Origin: Snuella lapsa
Lineage (GTDB): Bacteria; Bacteroidota; Bacteroidia; Flavobacteriales; Flavobacteriaceae
Length of the DNA stretch: 64,000 nt
Direction: 5' to 3'
Assembly (NCBI RefSeq): GCF_039539345.1
Contig: NZ_BAABCY010000053.1
Location: 10,695-74,694, forward strand
Part shown: positions 26,419 to 35,716 of the stretch, piece after piece
How positions within the stretch are numbered: position 1 is the first letter of the stretch
How the letters are laid out: each line of letters starts with the position of its first letter
Program-made: the position numbers and the translations under genes
Notes under the pieces: model-generated
Seen by the model: the letters and a program-made list of their open reading frames with translations, nothing else
Told to the model about the DNA's origin: nothing
Databases searched by the model: none

Positions 26419-27518
26419 TGATACCATTTTTAGATTTAAAAAAAGTTAATGCTCGTTTCGATTTGGAATTTCAGGAGAAATTCAAACAGTTTTTGGAAGC
26501 AGGACATTACATTTTGGGAAATGAAGTATTAAAGTTTGAAAATGAATTTTCTAATTATTGTGGTGTACGCCATTGTATTGGTTTAGGAAATGGTCTGGAT
26601 GCTTTGCGCTTAATTCTTGAAGCTTATAAAGAATTAGGAAAATTAAAAGAAGGGGACGAGGTAATTTTGCCAGCTAATACATTTATAGCTTCTGTGTTGG
26701 CAGTCTTACATGCTGGTTTAAAACCTATTTTGGTAGAACCTGTTGAAAGAACTTTTAATATCGCTCCGAACAAGGTCTCTAAGGTTTTTACAGATAAAAC
26801 GAAAGCTATTATGGCTGTGCATCTTTATGGACAACTTTGTGATATGGATGCCTTAAATAAAATAGCCAGTCAATACGGACTATTAGTCATTGAAGATGCG
26901 GCACAGGCCCATGGAGCTATTTATAAGAATGGCAATAAAGCTGGGAATTTGTCACATGCAGCTGCTTTCAGTTTTTACCCAACTAAAAACTTGGGAGCTT
27001 TAGGCGATGCAGGAGCTGTTGTGACCAATAATGTCGAGCTTGCAGAATGTGTTAAAAAGCTCAGAAACTATGGGAGTTTAAAGAAATACGAAAATGAAAA
27101 TCCTGGCTTCAATAGTAGATTAGACGAAATACAAGCCGTTTTTTTAAATGTTAAGTTAAAGAGTTTGGATACCGATAATGTGAGACGACGAGAGATTGCA
27201 GTTAGGTATATTAATGAAATTAACAACGAACAAATAACACTGCCTTATTACAATAATTCTCAGAATCATGTGTTTTATACATTTGTAGTTCGAGTGGATG
27301 AAAGGGAAAAATTCATTAAACATTTAGATGGAAATGGTGTAGGGTGGTTAATTCATTATCCCATAGCGCCTCATAAACAGAAAGCACTTTCTGGATTCAA
27401 TTATTTAAGGTTTCCAATTACCGAAGCCATTCATGATACGGTTATAAGTTTACCGATAAGTCCAGTAATGACGGAAACAGAAGTGGATAAAGTGATCTCT
27501 GTAGTCAATGAGTTTTAA
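26418..27518 (+). CDS. fdtB: DegT/DnrJ/EryC1 sugar aminotransferase, FdtB-like
   Basis: A 366-residue PLP enzyme making a 3-amino-3,6-dideoxy sugar from a 3-keto sugar nucleotide. The PLP lysine is Lys190 in FYPTKNLGA; Asp160 and Gln163 (IEDAAQA) are the expected cofactor contacts. The ATG at 26418 overlaps the acyltransferase stop and is preferred to upstream codons because homology starts at IPFLDLK. The ketoisomerase partner FdtA is encoded at 31944 in the same locus. FdtB rather than QdtB or another 3-aminotransferase is a family-level call. Confidence 0.85.
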   Translation: MIPFLDLKKVNARFDLEFQEKFKQFLEAGHYILGNEVLKFENEFSNYCGVRHCIGLGNGLDALRLILEAYKELGKLKEGDEVILPANTFIASVLAVLHAGLKPILVEPVERTFNIAPNKVSKVFTDKTKAIMAVHLYGQLCDMDALNKIASQYGLLVIEDAAQAHGAIYKNGNKAGNLSHAAAFSFYPTKNLGALGDAGAVVTNNVELAECVKKLRNYGSLKKYENENPGFNSRLDEIQAVFLNVKLKSLDTDNVRRREIAVRYINEINNEQITLPYYNNSQNHVFYTFVVRVDEREKFIKHLDGNGVGWLIHYPIAPHKQKALSGFNYLRFPITEAIHDTVISLPISPVMTETEVDKVISVVNEF

Positions 27519-27563
27519 ATTAGGACGTTTATATTTTAATTGCTAAATCAGGTATAAACCAAT

Positions 27564-28856
27564 TTGATATTCCGATATATAAGAAATAATCTTTTGCTAA
27601 AAATAACCTCTGTCAATGCGGTCGTGATAGGGTTTAGACTTGTTATTTCTGTATTTGTCCAACGTATTTTGGCGTTAACCATAGGAGAAGCTGGAATTGC
27701 AAAAGTAGGACAGCTTCGAAATCTTGTAGAAATATTAAAAAGTGTTTCTACATTGGGGACTTTCAATGGGATTATAAAGTATGTTTCTGAATTTAAGGAT
27801 AGTAGAGAGGAATTAGACAGGGTGTTTAGTACCACTTATGTATTTGGTGTTATAGGATCAGTTATAACATCTACGGTATTAATTTTTGTGTCAAATAGTT
27901 TGGCAATCAAATTATTTGGATCCGAAGAGATGAGCGATGTTGTTGTTATTTTGGCAGTACTCATGCCCGTTTTGGTTTTAATACGCTTTTTTAATGGTAT
28001 AATTAATGGACTTTCCGAATATAAAAAATATGCCAAGATCGATTTAATTACCTATGTAATGTCAACCTTGTTGCTTTTACTTTTTCTTAAGTTTTACAGT
28101 CTTAAGGGTGTTTTACTGGCTATTATTTTAACGCCTGTTATACAACTTGGAGTTATAGGGAGCATTTTTGGAGCTGGTTTAAGGAGAATAGTAAAGGTTA
28201 ATAGTGTTCGTTTTAAAATACCTTACTATAAACAATTACTAGGATTTGCACTTATGTCGTTTGTGTCGACTGTGCTTATTAACTATATTGAGATTGATAT
28301 CAGGACTTCCATAACTAATCAGATTAGTGAAAAGGAAGCAGGTTATTGGACAGCTATAGGATTTATATCAAAAAATTACATGGTATTTTCTTCAGGAGTT
28401 TTTACACTTTATGTAATCCCAAGATTTGCAAAAATATATGATGGTAGTAGATTCAAGAAAGAAGTTGTTTATATCTATAAAACCTTACTCCCCATTTTTG
28501 GTTTGGGGATGTTATTGGTGTATATATTCAGAGAAACTGTTATAACGATTGTTTATCCTAATTTCACAGGGATGGAACCATTGTTTAAATGGCAATTGTT
28601 GGGAGATTTTATTAGGCTAGCTACTTTAGTGGTCTCACATCAATTTTTAGCAAAGAAAATGACCAAAAGTTTTATTGTAACTGAACTAATTTCGTTAGGT
28701 TTATTTTACTTTTTATCCAAAAGCCTAGTGCTTGTCTATGGGGCAGAAGGAGTGGTAATGGCCCATTTTTATAGATATATAGTTTACTTTGGAGTTGTAG
28801 TGTTTGCTGTGTGGAGATATTATAAAATTAATATGAATAGTTTTTACAATGGATAG
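27564..28856 (+). CDS. wzx: O-antigen/polysaccharide flippase, Wzx type (second copy)
   Basis: A 430-residue membrane protein of the same subfamily as the flippase at 21015: both share GNLRNF/GQLRNL near residue 50, a YVS(N/E)FK segment, WQLLGDF, QFLAKKM and a terminal MAHF/IAHF segment. About 12 helices. Start is TTG at 27564. It overlaps the dioxygenase gene by 8 bases. Two close flippases in one locus suggest duplication and divergence, or two repeat units of different structure; neither copy looks broken. Confidence 0.86.
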   Translation: MIFRYIRNNLLLKITSVNAVVIGFRLVISVFVQRILALTIGEAGIAKVGQLRNLVEILKSVSTLGTFNGIIKYVSEFKDSREELDRVFSTTYVFGVIGSVITSTVLIFVSNSLAIKLFGSEEMSDVVVILAVLMPVLVLIRFFNGIINGLSEYKKYAKIDLITYVMSTLLLLLFLKFYSLKGVLLAIILTPVIQLGVIGSIFGAGLRRIVKVNSVRFKIPYYKQLLGFALMSFVSTVLINYIEIDIRTSITNQISEKEAGYWTAIGFISKNYMVFSSGVFTLYVIPRFAKIYDGSRFKKEVVYIYKTLLPIFGLGMLLVYIFRETVITIVYPNFTGMEPLFKWQLLGDFIRLATLVVSHQFLAKKMTKSFIVTELISLGLFYFLSKSLVLVYGAEGVVMAHFYRYIVYFGVVVFAVWRYYKINMNSFYNG

Positions 28857-29682
28857 AATATGCTCATTAATAATAGATGATGATGTCTATAACTTTAATG
28901 TGGAAGGGGATTTTTTTTGGGGACAGAAGGAATTGTTGTTTAAGGAAGAAGGTAATGTGATCTCCAAAATGCCATGGAAGGATGATGGTTTTAATATTGT
29001 TAAAGCATTTTCAGAAGATGAATTTGAAAAGTTGAAAAATTCCATTAGGGAAAATGTTATTAACGCTTTAAAGTTAAATGATGTCGACTTTAATGAAAGA
29101 ACATTTTTATTGGAGGATTATCATAAAGTAGTGAAAACAGACGACTTACATAATAAAGTAATTAATGTTACCAGAAACTTAGAAAATTCGGATTTTGATT
29201 TTGACATAGAATTATTGGCAAACAATTTAGGTGTCGTTTTGGGGTGCAAGTTAACTTCTTGGGTCGAAGAACTTCAAAAGACTCATATACAAATCAGGAT
29301 TAGCAGACCAAACTCTTTAGATATTAATCCACCTCATAGAGACGGTTATTTAAGTTATTGGCATGATATTATTAATGTTTGGATTCCAATAGTCGGGTGT
29401 AATGAGAAATCATCGCTTCCTGTTTTTCCTGGAAGCCATTTAATTCCTGAAAACGAAATTTTAAGAACAGCGAGTAAGGGAGCAAAAATTAATGGAAATA
29501 CCTATTATGTTCCTTGTATTCTTGAGACTAAAGAAGGTGTCATAAAAATGGTAAGGCCAAACCCCATAAAAGGAGAAGCTTTAGTTTTTACGCCATATTT
29601 AATTCATGGTGCTGCTGCAAATTTAAATAAAGACCTTACTAGAGTTTCGCTAGAGCTCCGATTCCCTAAAGTAAAAGGTTAA
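28849..29682 (+). CDS. Phytanoyl-CoA dioxygenase-like Fe(II)/2-oxoglutarate oxygenase
   Basis: A 277-residue protein with a complete facial triad: His163 and Asp165 in PPHRDGYLSYWHD, and His253 in LIHGAA, plus Arg265 as the likely 2-oxoglutarate anchor. Such enzymes hydroxylate or desaturate small molecules; in a polysaccharide locus the substrate could be a sugar nucleotide, a lipid-linked sugar or an acyl substituent. No sequence evidence distinguishes these. Its end overlaps the convergent glycosyltransferase gene by 4 bases. Confidence 0.78.
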   Translation: MDRICSLIIDDDVYNFNVEGDFFWGQKELLFKEEGNVISKMPWKDDGFNIVKAFSEDEFEKLKNSIRENVINALKLNDVDFNERTFLLEDYHKVVKTDDLHNKVINVTRNLENSDFDFDIELLANNLGVVLGCKLTSWVEELQKTHIQIRISRPNSLDINPPHRDGYLSYWHDIINVWIPIVGCNEKSSLPVFPGSHLIPENEILRTASKGAKINGNTYYVPCILETKEGVIKMVRPNPIKGEALVFTPYLIHGAAANLNKDLTRVSLELRFPKVKG

Positions 29683-30821
29683 AGTTGTGATTGCCATTTC
29701 TCTAAATATTGTTTGGCAATATCAATGTAATTATGGTGCTTTTCTACAAATTCTCGAGCATTATGCGAAATTTCCTGAATTTTCTTTGGGTTTAAAATCA
29801 ACCACTCTAGTTTATTGGCAATATCATTAGTATCTGGAAGTGCATTAATAGCAACCGTATCTTCTTTTAAATTATAATAGTCCAACCATTCTTGTTCAGC
29901 TCCAGTAAAAACCACTTTGCCCATGGCCATAGCTTCCAGTGCATTGAAGCCTTGGTCGTAGGCGTAGACCTGGTCTAAAAGAATATGAGCTTCATCGAAT
30001 TTTGTAATGTATTCATGATACGGTAAGTCTTCTACCGTACTAATCCGGATAAGATTTCCATGTTTTTCTTTAACGATATCCAAGGCAGCTTCAAAAATAT
30101 CGTTCCCCTTTTTGTAATAGTTTTGCCTATTAATGCCGTGAAAAATTACTATTTTATTAGTAGGAGCTATAAGGTTAAAAGTTACTTCATTACAGTTTAT
30201 GGCATGAGGAATCATTCCCAAATACTTATTGTGCCCCTTTAGAGGAATATGGTAATCTAAATCGTTAGAAATAACACCTTTTATTGTCTTAAAAATGTAA
30301 TTATGGAGAATAAGGTGCTGGGGAGTCAAATAACTTAATGCAGGAGAGAAGTCTTTTTTAGAGCCTTTTTTTTCAAAATAAGGAGATAGTATAGAATATC
30401 TGAATTGCTTGTCAAAAGCAAATTTAACACTTGGATAATCTAAACCAGCTGAAAGCAGAAAACTGTGTTTGTTCCAACTAGATATTTGTTTGAAAATGTG
30501 TAATTGATCTTGACGGGAAAAGTCGAAAGGAGCTTCATTAATAAATTGTACAATGTCGTGACCCGACAGTTTATTTTTATTTTTTAGTATTTGGTGTTTT
30601 ACAGAAATAGCGTGTATGTCAATATTGAAGAATCTTATAAAAAGACGTCTCAGCTTTTTTAAAAGATACCCTTCAAAATAATGTTTTATTTCAATGTCAA
30701 CATTTACTTTTTTAAATCCGTCCCTGGTACTTACAACATGAGCTTCATGTCCTAAATGGCGTACCCCTTCTTTAATATTCCAATGTGTACGGTTAAATTC
30801 TCCAAAGAGTAAAATTTTCAT
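29679..30821 (-). CDS. GT-B glycosyltransferase (GT4-like)
   Basis: A 380-residue retaining-type glycosyltransferase, with an N-terminal Rossmann start MKILLFGEFNR and the donor-binding end QGFNALEAMAMGKVVFTG (about 295-312). No membrane helix. It is the only gene in the block on the minus strand between two plus-strand groups. Its start codon is only 27 bases from the start of the divergent glycosyltransferase at 30849. Sugar specificity cannot be read from the sequence. Confidence 0.83.
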   Translation of the reverse strand: MKILLFGEFNRTHWNIKEGVRHLGHEAHVVSTRDGFKKVNVDIEIKHYFEGYLLKKLRRLFIRFFNIDIHAISVKHQILKNKNKLSGHDIVQFINEAPFDFSRQDQLHIFKQISSWNKHSFLLSAGLDYPSVKFAFDKQFRYSILSPYFEKKGSKKDFSPALSYLTPQHLILHNYIFKTIKGVISNDLDYHIPLKGHNKYLGMIPHAINCNEVTFNLIAPTNKIVIFHGINRQNYYKKGNDIFEAALDIVKEKHGNLIRISTVEDLPYHEYITKFDEAHILLDQVYAYDQGFNALEAMAMGKVVFTGAEQEWLDYYNLKEDTVAINALPDTNDIANKLEWLILNPKKIQEISHNAREFVEKHHNYIDIAKQYLEKWQSQL

Positions 30822-30848
30822 ATATATTTACCATGTCATTTTATATTT

Positions 30849-31943
30849 ATGCAAAATAATAATAAAAAAAGGATTTGTATAGTTGCCCGCTCATTAGGAG
30901 AAGGAGGGGCTGATCGAGTGGCTTCATTACAATCAATTTTTTTGAGTGATTTAGGTTATGAAGTATATGTGGTTTCCTTTTGTAACTACATTAAGTATCC
31001 GTATAAGGGAATTTTATTGAATCTAGGAGAACTAAAGGACAACAATAATAACTTTCTGGGGAAAATAAAAAGATTATTAGTATTCAGGAAGTTTATAAAT
31101 AACAATAAAATAGATGTTATAATTGATCATCGAGTTAGGAGTAGGCCATTATTGGAGGTATTGATAGCTTTTTTTGTATACAAGCCAGAAGTTATTTATA
31201 TAGTTCATAATTACAAGATTGATTTATATTTTCCGTCAGTTAAGCAAGTAACCAGATTTGTCAACAAAAAGGCAAAGTGTATTGTAGCAGTTTCTTCGCA
31301 GATAGAACAAAAGGTAAAAGATGTCTATCGATTAAAAAATGTAAGGACAATTTATAACCCAATAGATTTTGATTTTATAAATAGCAATAAGAGTGAAAAG
31401 CTTAAGGTTAATTATAAGTATATCTTTTGGTACGGTAGACTGGAAGATGAACAAAAAAATATAAAACTTTTAATAGAAGCCTATAAAGAGTCGGATTTAG
31501 TATTGTTAGGAATAAAACTCATTATAATGGGTAGTGGTAAGGATGAAAATAAAATAAAGGAATTAATTTTCAATTTAGGCTTACAAGGTAATATAGTGTT
31601 ATTGCCATTTTCTAAAAATCCTTTTGCATATATCAATAAATCAATTTTTGTTGCGTTGTCTAGTAGGTACGAAGGACTGCCTATGACAATTTTAGAATCA
31701 CTAGCCTGTGGAATTCCAGTAGTTAGCGTAGATTATAATGAAGGAAACAATAAAATAGTTCAACATGGTTATAATGGACTGTTGGTTAAAAATAATGACG
31801 TTAAAGCATTAGCAGATGCGTTTAATACATTTGTTACAGATGAGGAGTTATATAAAAGATGTAAAAAAAATGCGAAATCAAGTGTCCGTTCTTATGATAT
31901 AGAGCATGTAGCTAAAGAATGGGGAAAATTAATTGCTGAATAG
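30849..31943 (+). CDS. GT4 family glycosyltransferase
   Basis: A 364-residue GT-B enzyme. N-terminal acceptor domain opens with RICIVARSLGEGGADRV; the donor domain carries WYGRLEDEQKN and the EX7E-like region YEGLPMTILESLACGIPVV. Likely adds a sugar to a lipid-linked repeat unit in the cytoplasm. The next gene (fdtA) starts directly at the base after its stop. N-glycan or capsule specificity unknown. Confidence 0.87.
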   Translation: MQNNNKKRICIVARSLGEGGADRVASLQSIFLSDLGYEVYVVSFCNYIKYPYKGILLNLGELKDNNNNFLGKIKRLLVFRKFINNNKIDVIIDHRVRSRPLLEVLIAFFVYKPEVIYIVHNYKIDLYFPSVKQVTRFVNKKAKCIVAVSSQIEQKVKDVYRLKNVRTIYNPIDFDFINSNKSEKLKVNYKYIFWYGRLEDEQKNIKLLIEAYKESDLVLLGIKLIIMGSGKDENKIKELIFNLGLQGNIVLLPFSKNPFAYINKSIFVALSSRYEGLPMTILESLACGIPVVSVDYNEGNNKIVQHGYNGLLVKNNDVKALADAFNTFVTDEELYKRCKKNAKSSVRSYDIEHVAKEWGKLIAE

Positions 31944-32357
31944 ATGAAAAATAAAACCATCCATGATATAGTTAGTATTAGCATTCCTAAGGTACATGAC
32001 AAAAGAGGTGCTTTGGCTGTTATAGAAGGGGATATAATTCCTTTTAAAATTGAAAGGGTTTACTTCTTGTATGATGTGCCATCCGATGCTTATCGAGGAG
32101 GGCATGCACACAAAGAACTATATCAGTTTATTATCCCTCTAAGTGGGAGTTTTGAAGTATGTTTAAAAGATGGCGTTCAGGAAAAAACGATATTGCTTAA
32201 TAAGCCCAATAAAGGACTTTTAATAGTACCTGGTATATGGAGGGAAATTGATAATTTTTCATCAGGAGCAGTATGTTTGGTTTTAGCCTCTTCTAAATTT
32301 AATGAGGAAGATTATATTAGAAATTACGATGATTTTTTATCATTTAAACAATCTTAA
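31944..32357 (+). CDS. fdtA: Sugar 3,4-ketoisomerase, FdtA-like
   Basis: A 137-residue cupin that converts dTDP-4-keto-6-deoxyglucose to the 3-keto isomer used by the FdtB aminotransferase. The family active-site stretch RGGHAHKELYQ (51-61) holds the paired histidines 54 and 56. The ATG directly abuts the previous stop. QdtA, which gives the gluco isomer, shares these residues, so the sugar could be Fuc3N or Qui3N. Its 3' end overlaps the convergent GT2 gene by 18 bases. The rmlAB genes for the substrate are not in this window. Confidence 0.88.
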   Translation: MKNKTIHDIVSISIPKVHDKRGALAVIEGDIIPFKIERVYFLYDVPSDAYRGGHAHKELYQFIIPLSGSFEVCLKDGVQEKTILLNKPNKGLLIVPGIWREIDNFSSGAVCLVLASSKFNEEDYIRNYDDFLSFKQS

Positions 32358-33275
32358 ATAGATACTATTATTTAAGACCAAAGTTCTCATGTGGTTTAAA
32401 AATTTAAGTATTGATACTGGGAGTTTTAAGAGTGTTTTTTGTTTAAAAGATAAATTATTGAAATCAATGTCTTTAATCGTCTTGAAGTAAATGTTGTTAT
32501 CACCATTTATTTTAGACCTTAAAGCTAAGCCATAACGTTTCAAATCTACAAAGGACTTCATATGTGGATACTTTTTTTCGTTATGTTTTAGTGAATAAAA
32601 TAATCTAAATTGGTTTAAGTTAAGATTTGATTTTGAAAGGCTATTTGAGATATACCTGCTGTATGTCATCGTAACTGTTGGATTATAGACCATTTTATGA
32701 TTAATAGCGAATTTTATCCATATATCGAGGTCTTCAGCACCATCATATTGTTTTTTAAACATTCCTAGATTAATTAAAGAAGTTTTCCTTAAACAAGTAC
32801 AAGAAGTATAGATTAATGAATCGGATTTATTCAATTTAAAAAAATCGTCAATTATGAGAGGAATTTGTTCGTCTTTAAAGTTGTGGTTAGCAGGTTTTAT
32901 GATTTTTTTATTATAATTAATTTCATAGTTATTGCAATAAAGATCTACGTCTGGAAAAGCTTGAATGCTTTTATAAAAGACTTCTAAATGGTTTGGTTTC
33001 CAAAGATCATCGGCATCCAGTAAGGCAATATATTTGGAGTTGGCATAATGAATCCCATGGTTACGTGTCAAAGAGACGCCTTGGTTTTTTTGTTGAATTA
33101 TACATATCCTATGGTCTTTAAATTGGGAAACAAGTTGGTAGCTATTATCTGTACTCCCATCATCAACAATAATAACTTCAAAATCTTTAAAAGACTGCTC
33201 AAGAACACTATTAATAGTTGCTTCTATATAATCTTCTTTATTGTATAAGGGTATGATGACAGAAAAAAAAGGCAT
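32340..33275 (-). CDS. GT2 family glycosyltransferase
   Basis: A 311-residue GT-A enzyme: FFSVIIPLYNKEDYI at the N-terminus, IIVDDGSTDNS (about 35-45) and the DXD-type motif LLDADDLW (about 90-97). No C-terminal membrane helices. It follows the KpsC-like gene by 4 bases on the same strand. Probably an inverting transferase of the surface polysaccharide pathway. Confidence 0.88.
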   Translation of the reverse strand: MPFFSVIIPLYNKEDYIEATINSVLEQSFKDFEVIIVDDGSTDNSYQLVSQFKDHRICIIQQKNQGVSLTRNHGIHYANSKYIALLDADDLWKPNHLEVFYKSIQAFPDVDLYCNNYEINYNKKIIKPANHNFKDEQIPLIIDDFFKLNKSDSLIYTSCTCLRKTSLINLGMFKKQYDGAEDLDIWIKFAINHKMVYNPTVTMTYSRYISNSLSKSNLNLNQFRLFYSLKHNEKKYPHMKSFVDLKRYGLALRSKINGDNNIYFKTIKDIDFNNLSFKQKTLLKLPVSILKFLNHMRTLVLNNSIYLRLFK

Positions 33276-33279
33276 TAGG

Positions 33280-34608
33280 CTAACACATGTTGAATTCAGA
33301 CATTATTTTTTGAGAGATCGTTTTGGCTGCAATTAATTTTTGGCCGGTTATAGAGCCTTTTATTAAATTGCTTTCAATAAAATTATATAAAAAAGTGTTT
33401 ATATCATTTTCTAAAGGAGAAAAATCCACGGCCTCTTTTAAAATGGTTTTTAAATTAGAATTGTTAGTGTATTTAATGCATAGTTTTGGATTGTCGTAAT
33501 AAGAATTTCCTAAAACTACAACTGACTTTTTTAAGGCAATAGCCTCAATGCCAACGGTAGAATTGTTTATAACAACTACTCTTGCCAAGTCTAATGAAGC
33601 TTTTAGGTTCGGGATGTTGTCAAAAGGAATATTATTTCTTTGAGCGTATTCATATAGATTTTGTTCATATTTGCCTTTATAGAGAGGGTGTTCCCTAATT
33701 AATAAGTGCGAACCTTGAGGTAAGTTTTCATATATGGCTTTCAGTATTTGATAGTGATTTTTAAAATGGGGGCTGTGATATATCATATTAACATCCATGG
33801 GTACTTGTAAAATCAATAGATATGTTATGGTCTTTTTATCAGCTACTTTTAAATAACTAGATTTAGATCTTTTAGGGAAAGTAATGAAAGGAAAGGTGTC
33901 AGTATGTTTTAAATCGGGTGGATATATAAAGGTTTTGCTTAGAGAGAAATCAAAAATGAAGTCCAATCCCCGATAAAGAGGGGATCTTCTGTATTTTATT
34001 GATTTTGGACTATTTAAAAAATCATAAACTTTCTTTTTTTGTTTCTCTGTAACCCTCTCATTTTTTTTAAGTTCAAAATCCCTTGTTGAAGCATTGGCAT
34101 TAACTCCTTTTGGATCTAAGATAGTAGAGCCGAAGGGTCCTTGCTCGATATAATATGTTTTAATATGGTTGAGTTTGCTTAGGGCGACACAGGATTCAAT
34201 GCATAGTCTGGAATCACCTATTAATAGAATAATATCTGGTTTGTTTTTTGCAAAATACTTGTCAAAAAGGTCTAAATATGCTAAAGTTTGTATTAATAAA
34301 CGTTCCTTTGGGATCTCATTGTTTAGCTTAACATGAAAATTGAAAAGTTCTTTATAAGGAACATTTTTGTAGATATCTTTAGAATTAATTATTCTTAAAT
34401 ACTTTTTTTTGTTTTTTATTACACTTAGCCATGCTTTGAAAGGTAACCAATAATTAAGATTAAATCTAAAACAATTATAAAGGAATCCACTTAAATAGAT
34501 GCTTCCTATTTTAAAATTTAAGTAAAGCCCTTTATTACTGAGTTCTTTTTTTATGGCTAAAAAGAACCGAGAATGCTTGTCGTAGTATCCAATGCATAAT
34601 ATATTCAT
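33280..34608 (-). CDS. KpsC/KpsS-like capsule polysaccharide biosynthesis protein
   Basis: A 442-residue protein of the capsule_synth group. Marks are the LLILQVPMDVNMIYHSPHF segment (about 265-283), LLIREHPLYKG, and INNSTVGIEAIALKKSVVVLG near the C-terminus, as in KpsC/KpsS/LipA proteins. Characterised KpsC and KpsS are beta-Kdo transferases that build the glycolipid terminus of group 2 capsules; whether this homologue uses Kdo is not shown, though kdsA is encoded 15 kb away. Co-directional with GT2 and a methyltransferase. Confidence 0.75.
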   Translation of the reverse strand: MNILCIGYYDKHSRFFLAIKKELSNKGLYLNFKIGSIYLSGFLYNCFRFNLNYWLPFKAWLSVIKNKKKYLRIINSKDIYKNVPYKELFNFHVKLNNEIPKERLLIQTLAYLDLFDKYFAKNKPDIILLIGDSRLCIESCVALSKLNHIKTYYIEQGPFGSTILDPKGVNANASTRDFELKKNERVTEKQKKKVYDFLNSPKSIKYRRSPLYRGLDFIFDFSLSKTFIYPPDLKHTDTFPFITFPKRSKSSYLKVADKKTITYLLILQVPMDVNMIYHSPHFKNHYQILKAIYENLPQGSHLLIREHPLYKGKYEQNLYEYAQRNNIPFDNIPNLKASLDLARVVVINNSTVGIEAIALKKSVVVLGNSYYDNPKLCIKYTNNSNLKTILKEAVDFSPLENDINTFLYNFIESNLIKGSITGQKLIAAKTISQKIMSEFNMC

Positions 34609-34673
34609 TAAGTTTAGATAATAATTTTCATTTATCCTGGTGTAACTTTTTTAAAAAGAAGTCATTTAGTTTT

Positions 34674-35678
34674 TTAATAAGTTAATGAAACGGAACTTTT
34701 CTTCTCATATATTCCAAAGACATAATCGCTTTTGTAGCGTTTTAAATATGCATCCTCTAACTTAAATAAATTATCTAGTGTTTTCTCTTTTTCATCAGTT
34801 AAATTAATAAAGTGATGAGATAAGTCTTTAAGAACAGGCATTAGTAAATTTCCACCATAGAACACTTCATATTTTGTGTTGTAATATTTGTGAATAGCTG
34901 GTATTATAGTTTCAGATTCTACACACTCAGATGGATCGGCAAGAATTACTCTTATTAAGCCCGATCCATAAACTTTGTTTTTGTGGAAATTTACACCATA
35001 CCGTCTTCTGAATTTTTTTGGGATTAATTTTAAAGCTCTATTTATATATTTTATTTGGTGTTTAGGGAATTGAAGTCTATTTGGTCCGGTATATTCGTTT
35101 ATAATTAATTTGCCATTTTTTTTAAGAGCGCTTTTTAGCTTGTCTCCTAAGAGTGTCTCTATATCTTTAAAATGGTGTAATGAGGCGTGAAAAAAGACAA
35201 TGTCAAAATAGTTTTCTTTAAACTTATGATCATAGATGTTTCCAGCCTTAAAAGTAATGTTTTTAAGATTGTTTTGTTTTGCTGTTTGCTTTGCTTGATT
35301 TAATAAGGCCTCACTTATATCAATGCATAAGATTTCTTCGAAATTCTTAAAAGAAGCAAATTTGAGTTCGTGTTTACAAACTCCACTACCGATAGAAAGC
35401 ATTTTTATTTTGGTTGAAGAATCCAAAAAATTTTTAACAACAAACTCCTCATAACTACATTTCGGATTCCCTGTTATTAAGGTGTTCCAACGTTTATGAA
35501 CCATTGGGATTATTGACCAATTTGCTGATTTTATATTGGTGTCATTAAAAGCACTTTTTGTTCTTTTTAGGTTGTTAAAACTAAATTTTGACAAAATAAA
35601 AGATGAACCTCTTAATCTGAGTTTGATATAAGTGTCAATTATGTCGTCTATTGTTACTAATCGTTTCATGTTCTTCAA
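34674..35678 (-). CDS. Class I SAM-dependent methyltransferase
   Basis: A 334-residue protein with SAM motif I MLSIGSGVCKHELKFA (about 95-110), an acidic ILCIDIS strand end and FDIVFFHASLHHF. The N-terminal about 80 residues and the C-terminal about 90 residues are not typical methyltransferase and may bind the acceptor. First gene of the minus-strand block at the right edge of the polysaccharide locus, 38 bases downstream of ftsE, which could read through into it. Confidence 0.8.
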   Translation of the reverse strand: MKNMKRLVTIDDIIDTYIKLRLRGSSFILSKFSFNNLKRTKSAFNDTNIKSANWSIIPMVHKRWNTLITGNPKCSYEEFVVKNFLDSSTKIKMLSIGSGVCKHELKFASFKNFEEILCIDISEALLNQAKQTAKQNNLKNITFKAGNIYDHKFKENYFDIVFFHASLHHFKDIETLLGDKLKSALKKNGKLIINEYTGPNRLQFPKHQIKYINRALKLIPKKFRRRYGVNFHKNKVYGSGLIRVILADPSECVESETIIPAIHKYYNTKYEVFYGGNLLMPVLKDLSHHFINLTDEKEKTLDNLFKLEDAYLKRYKSDYVFGIYEKKSSVSLTY

Positions 35679-35716
35679 TAGAAATAAGTTTTATGTCTCT
35701 TACAGAAGAAGTTGTA

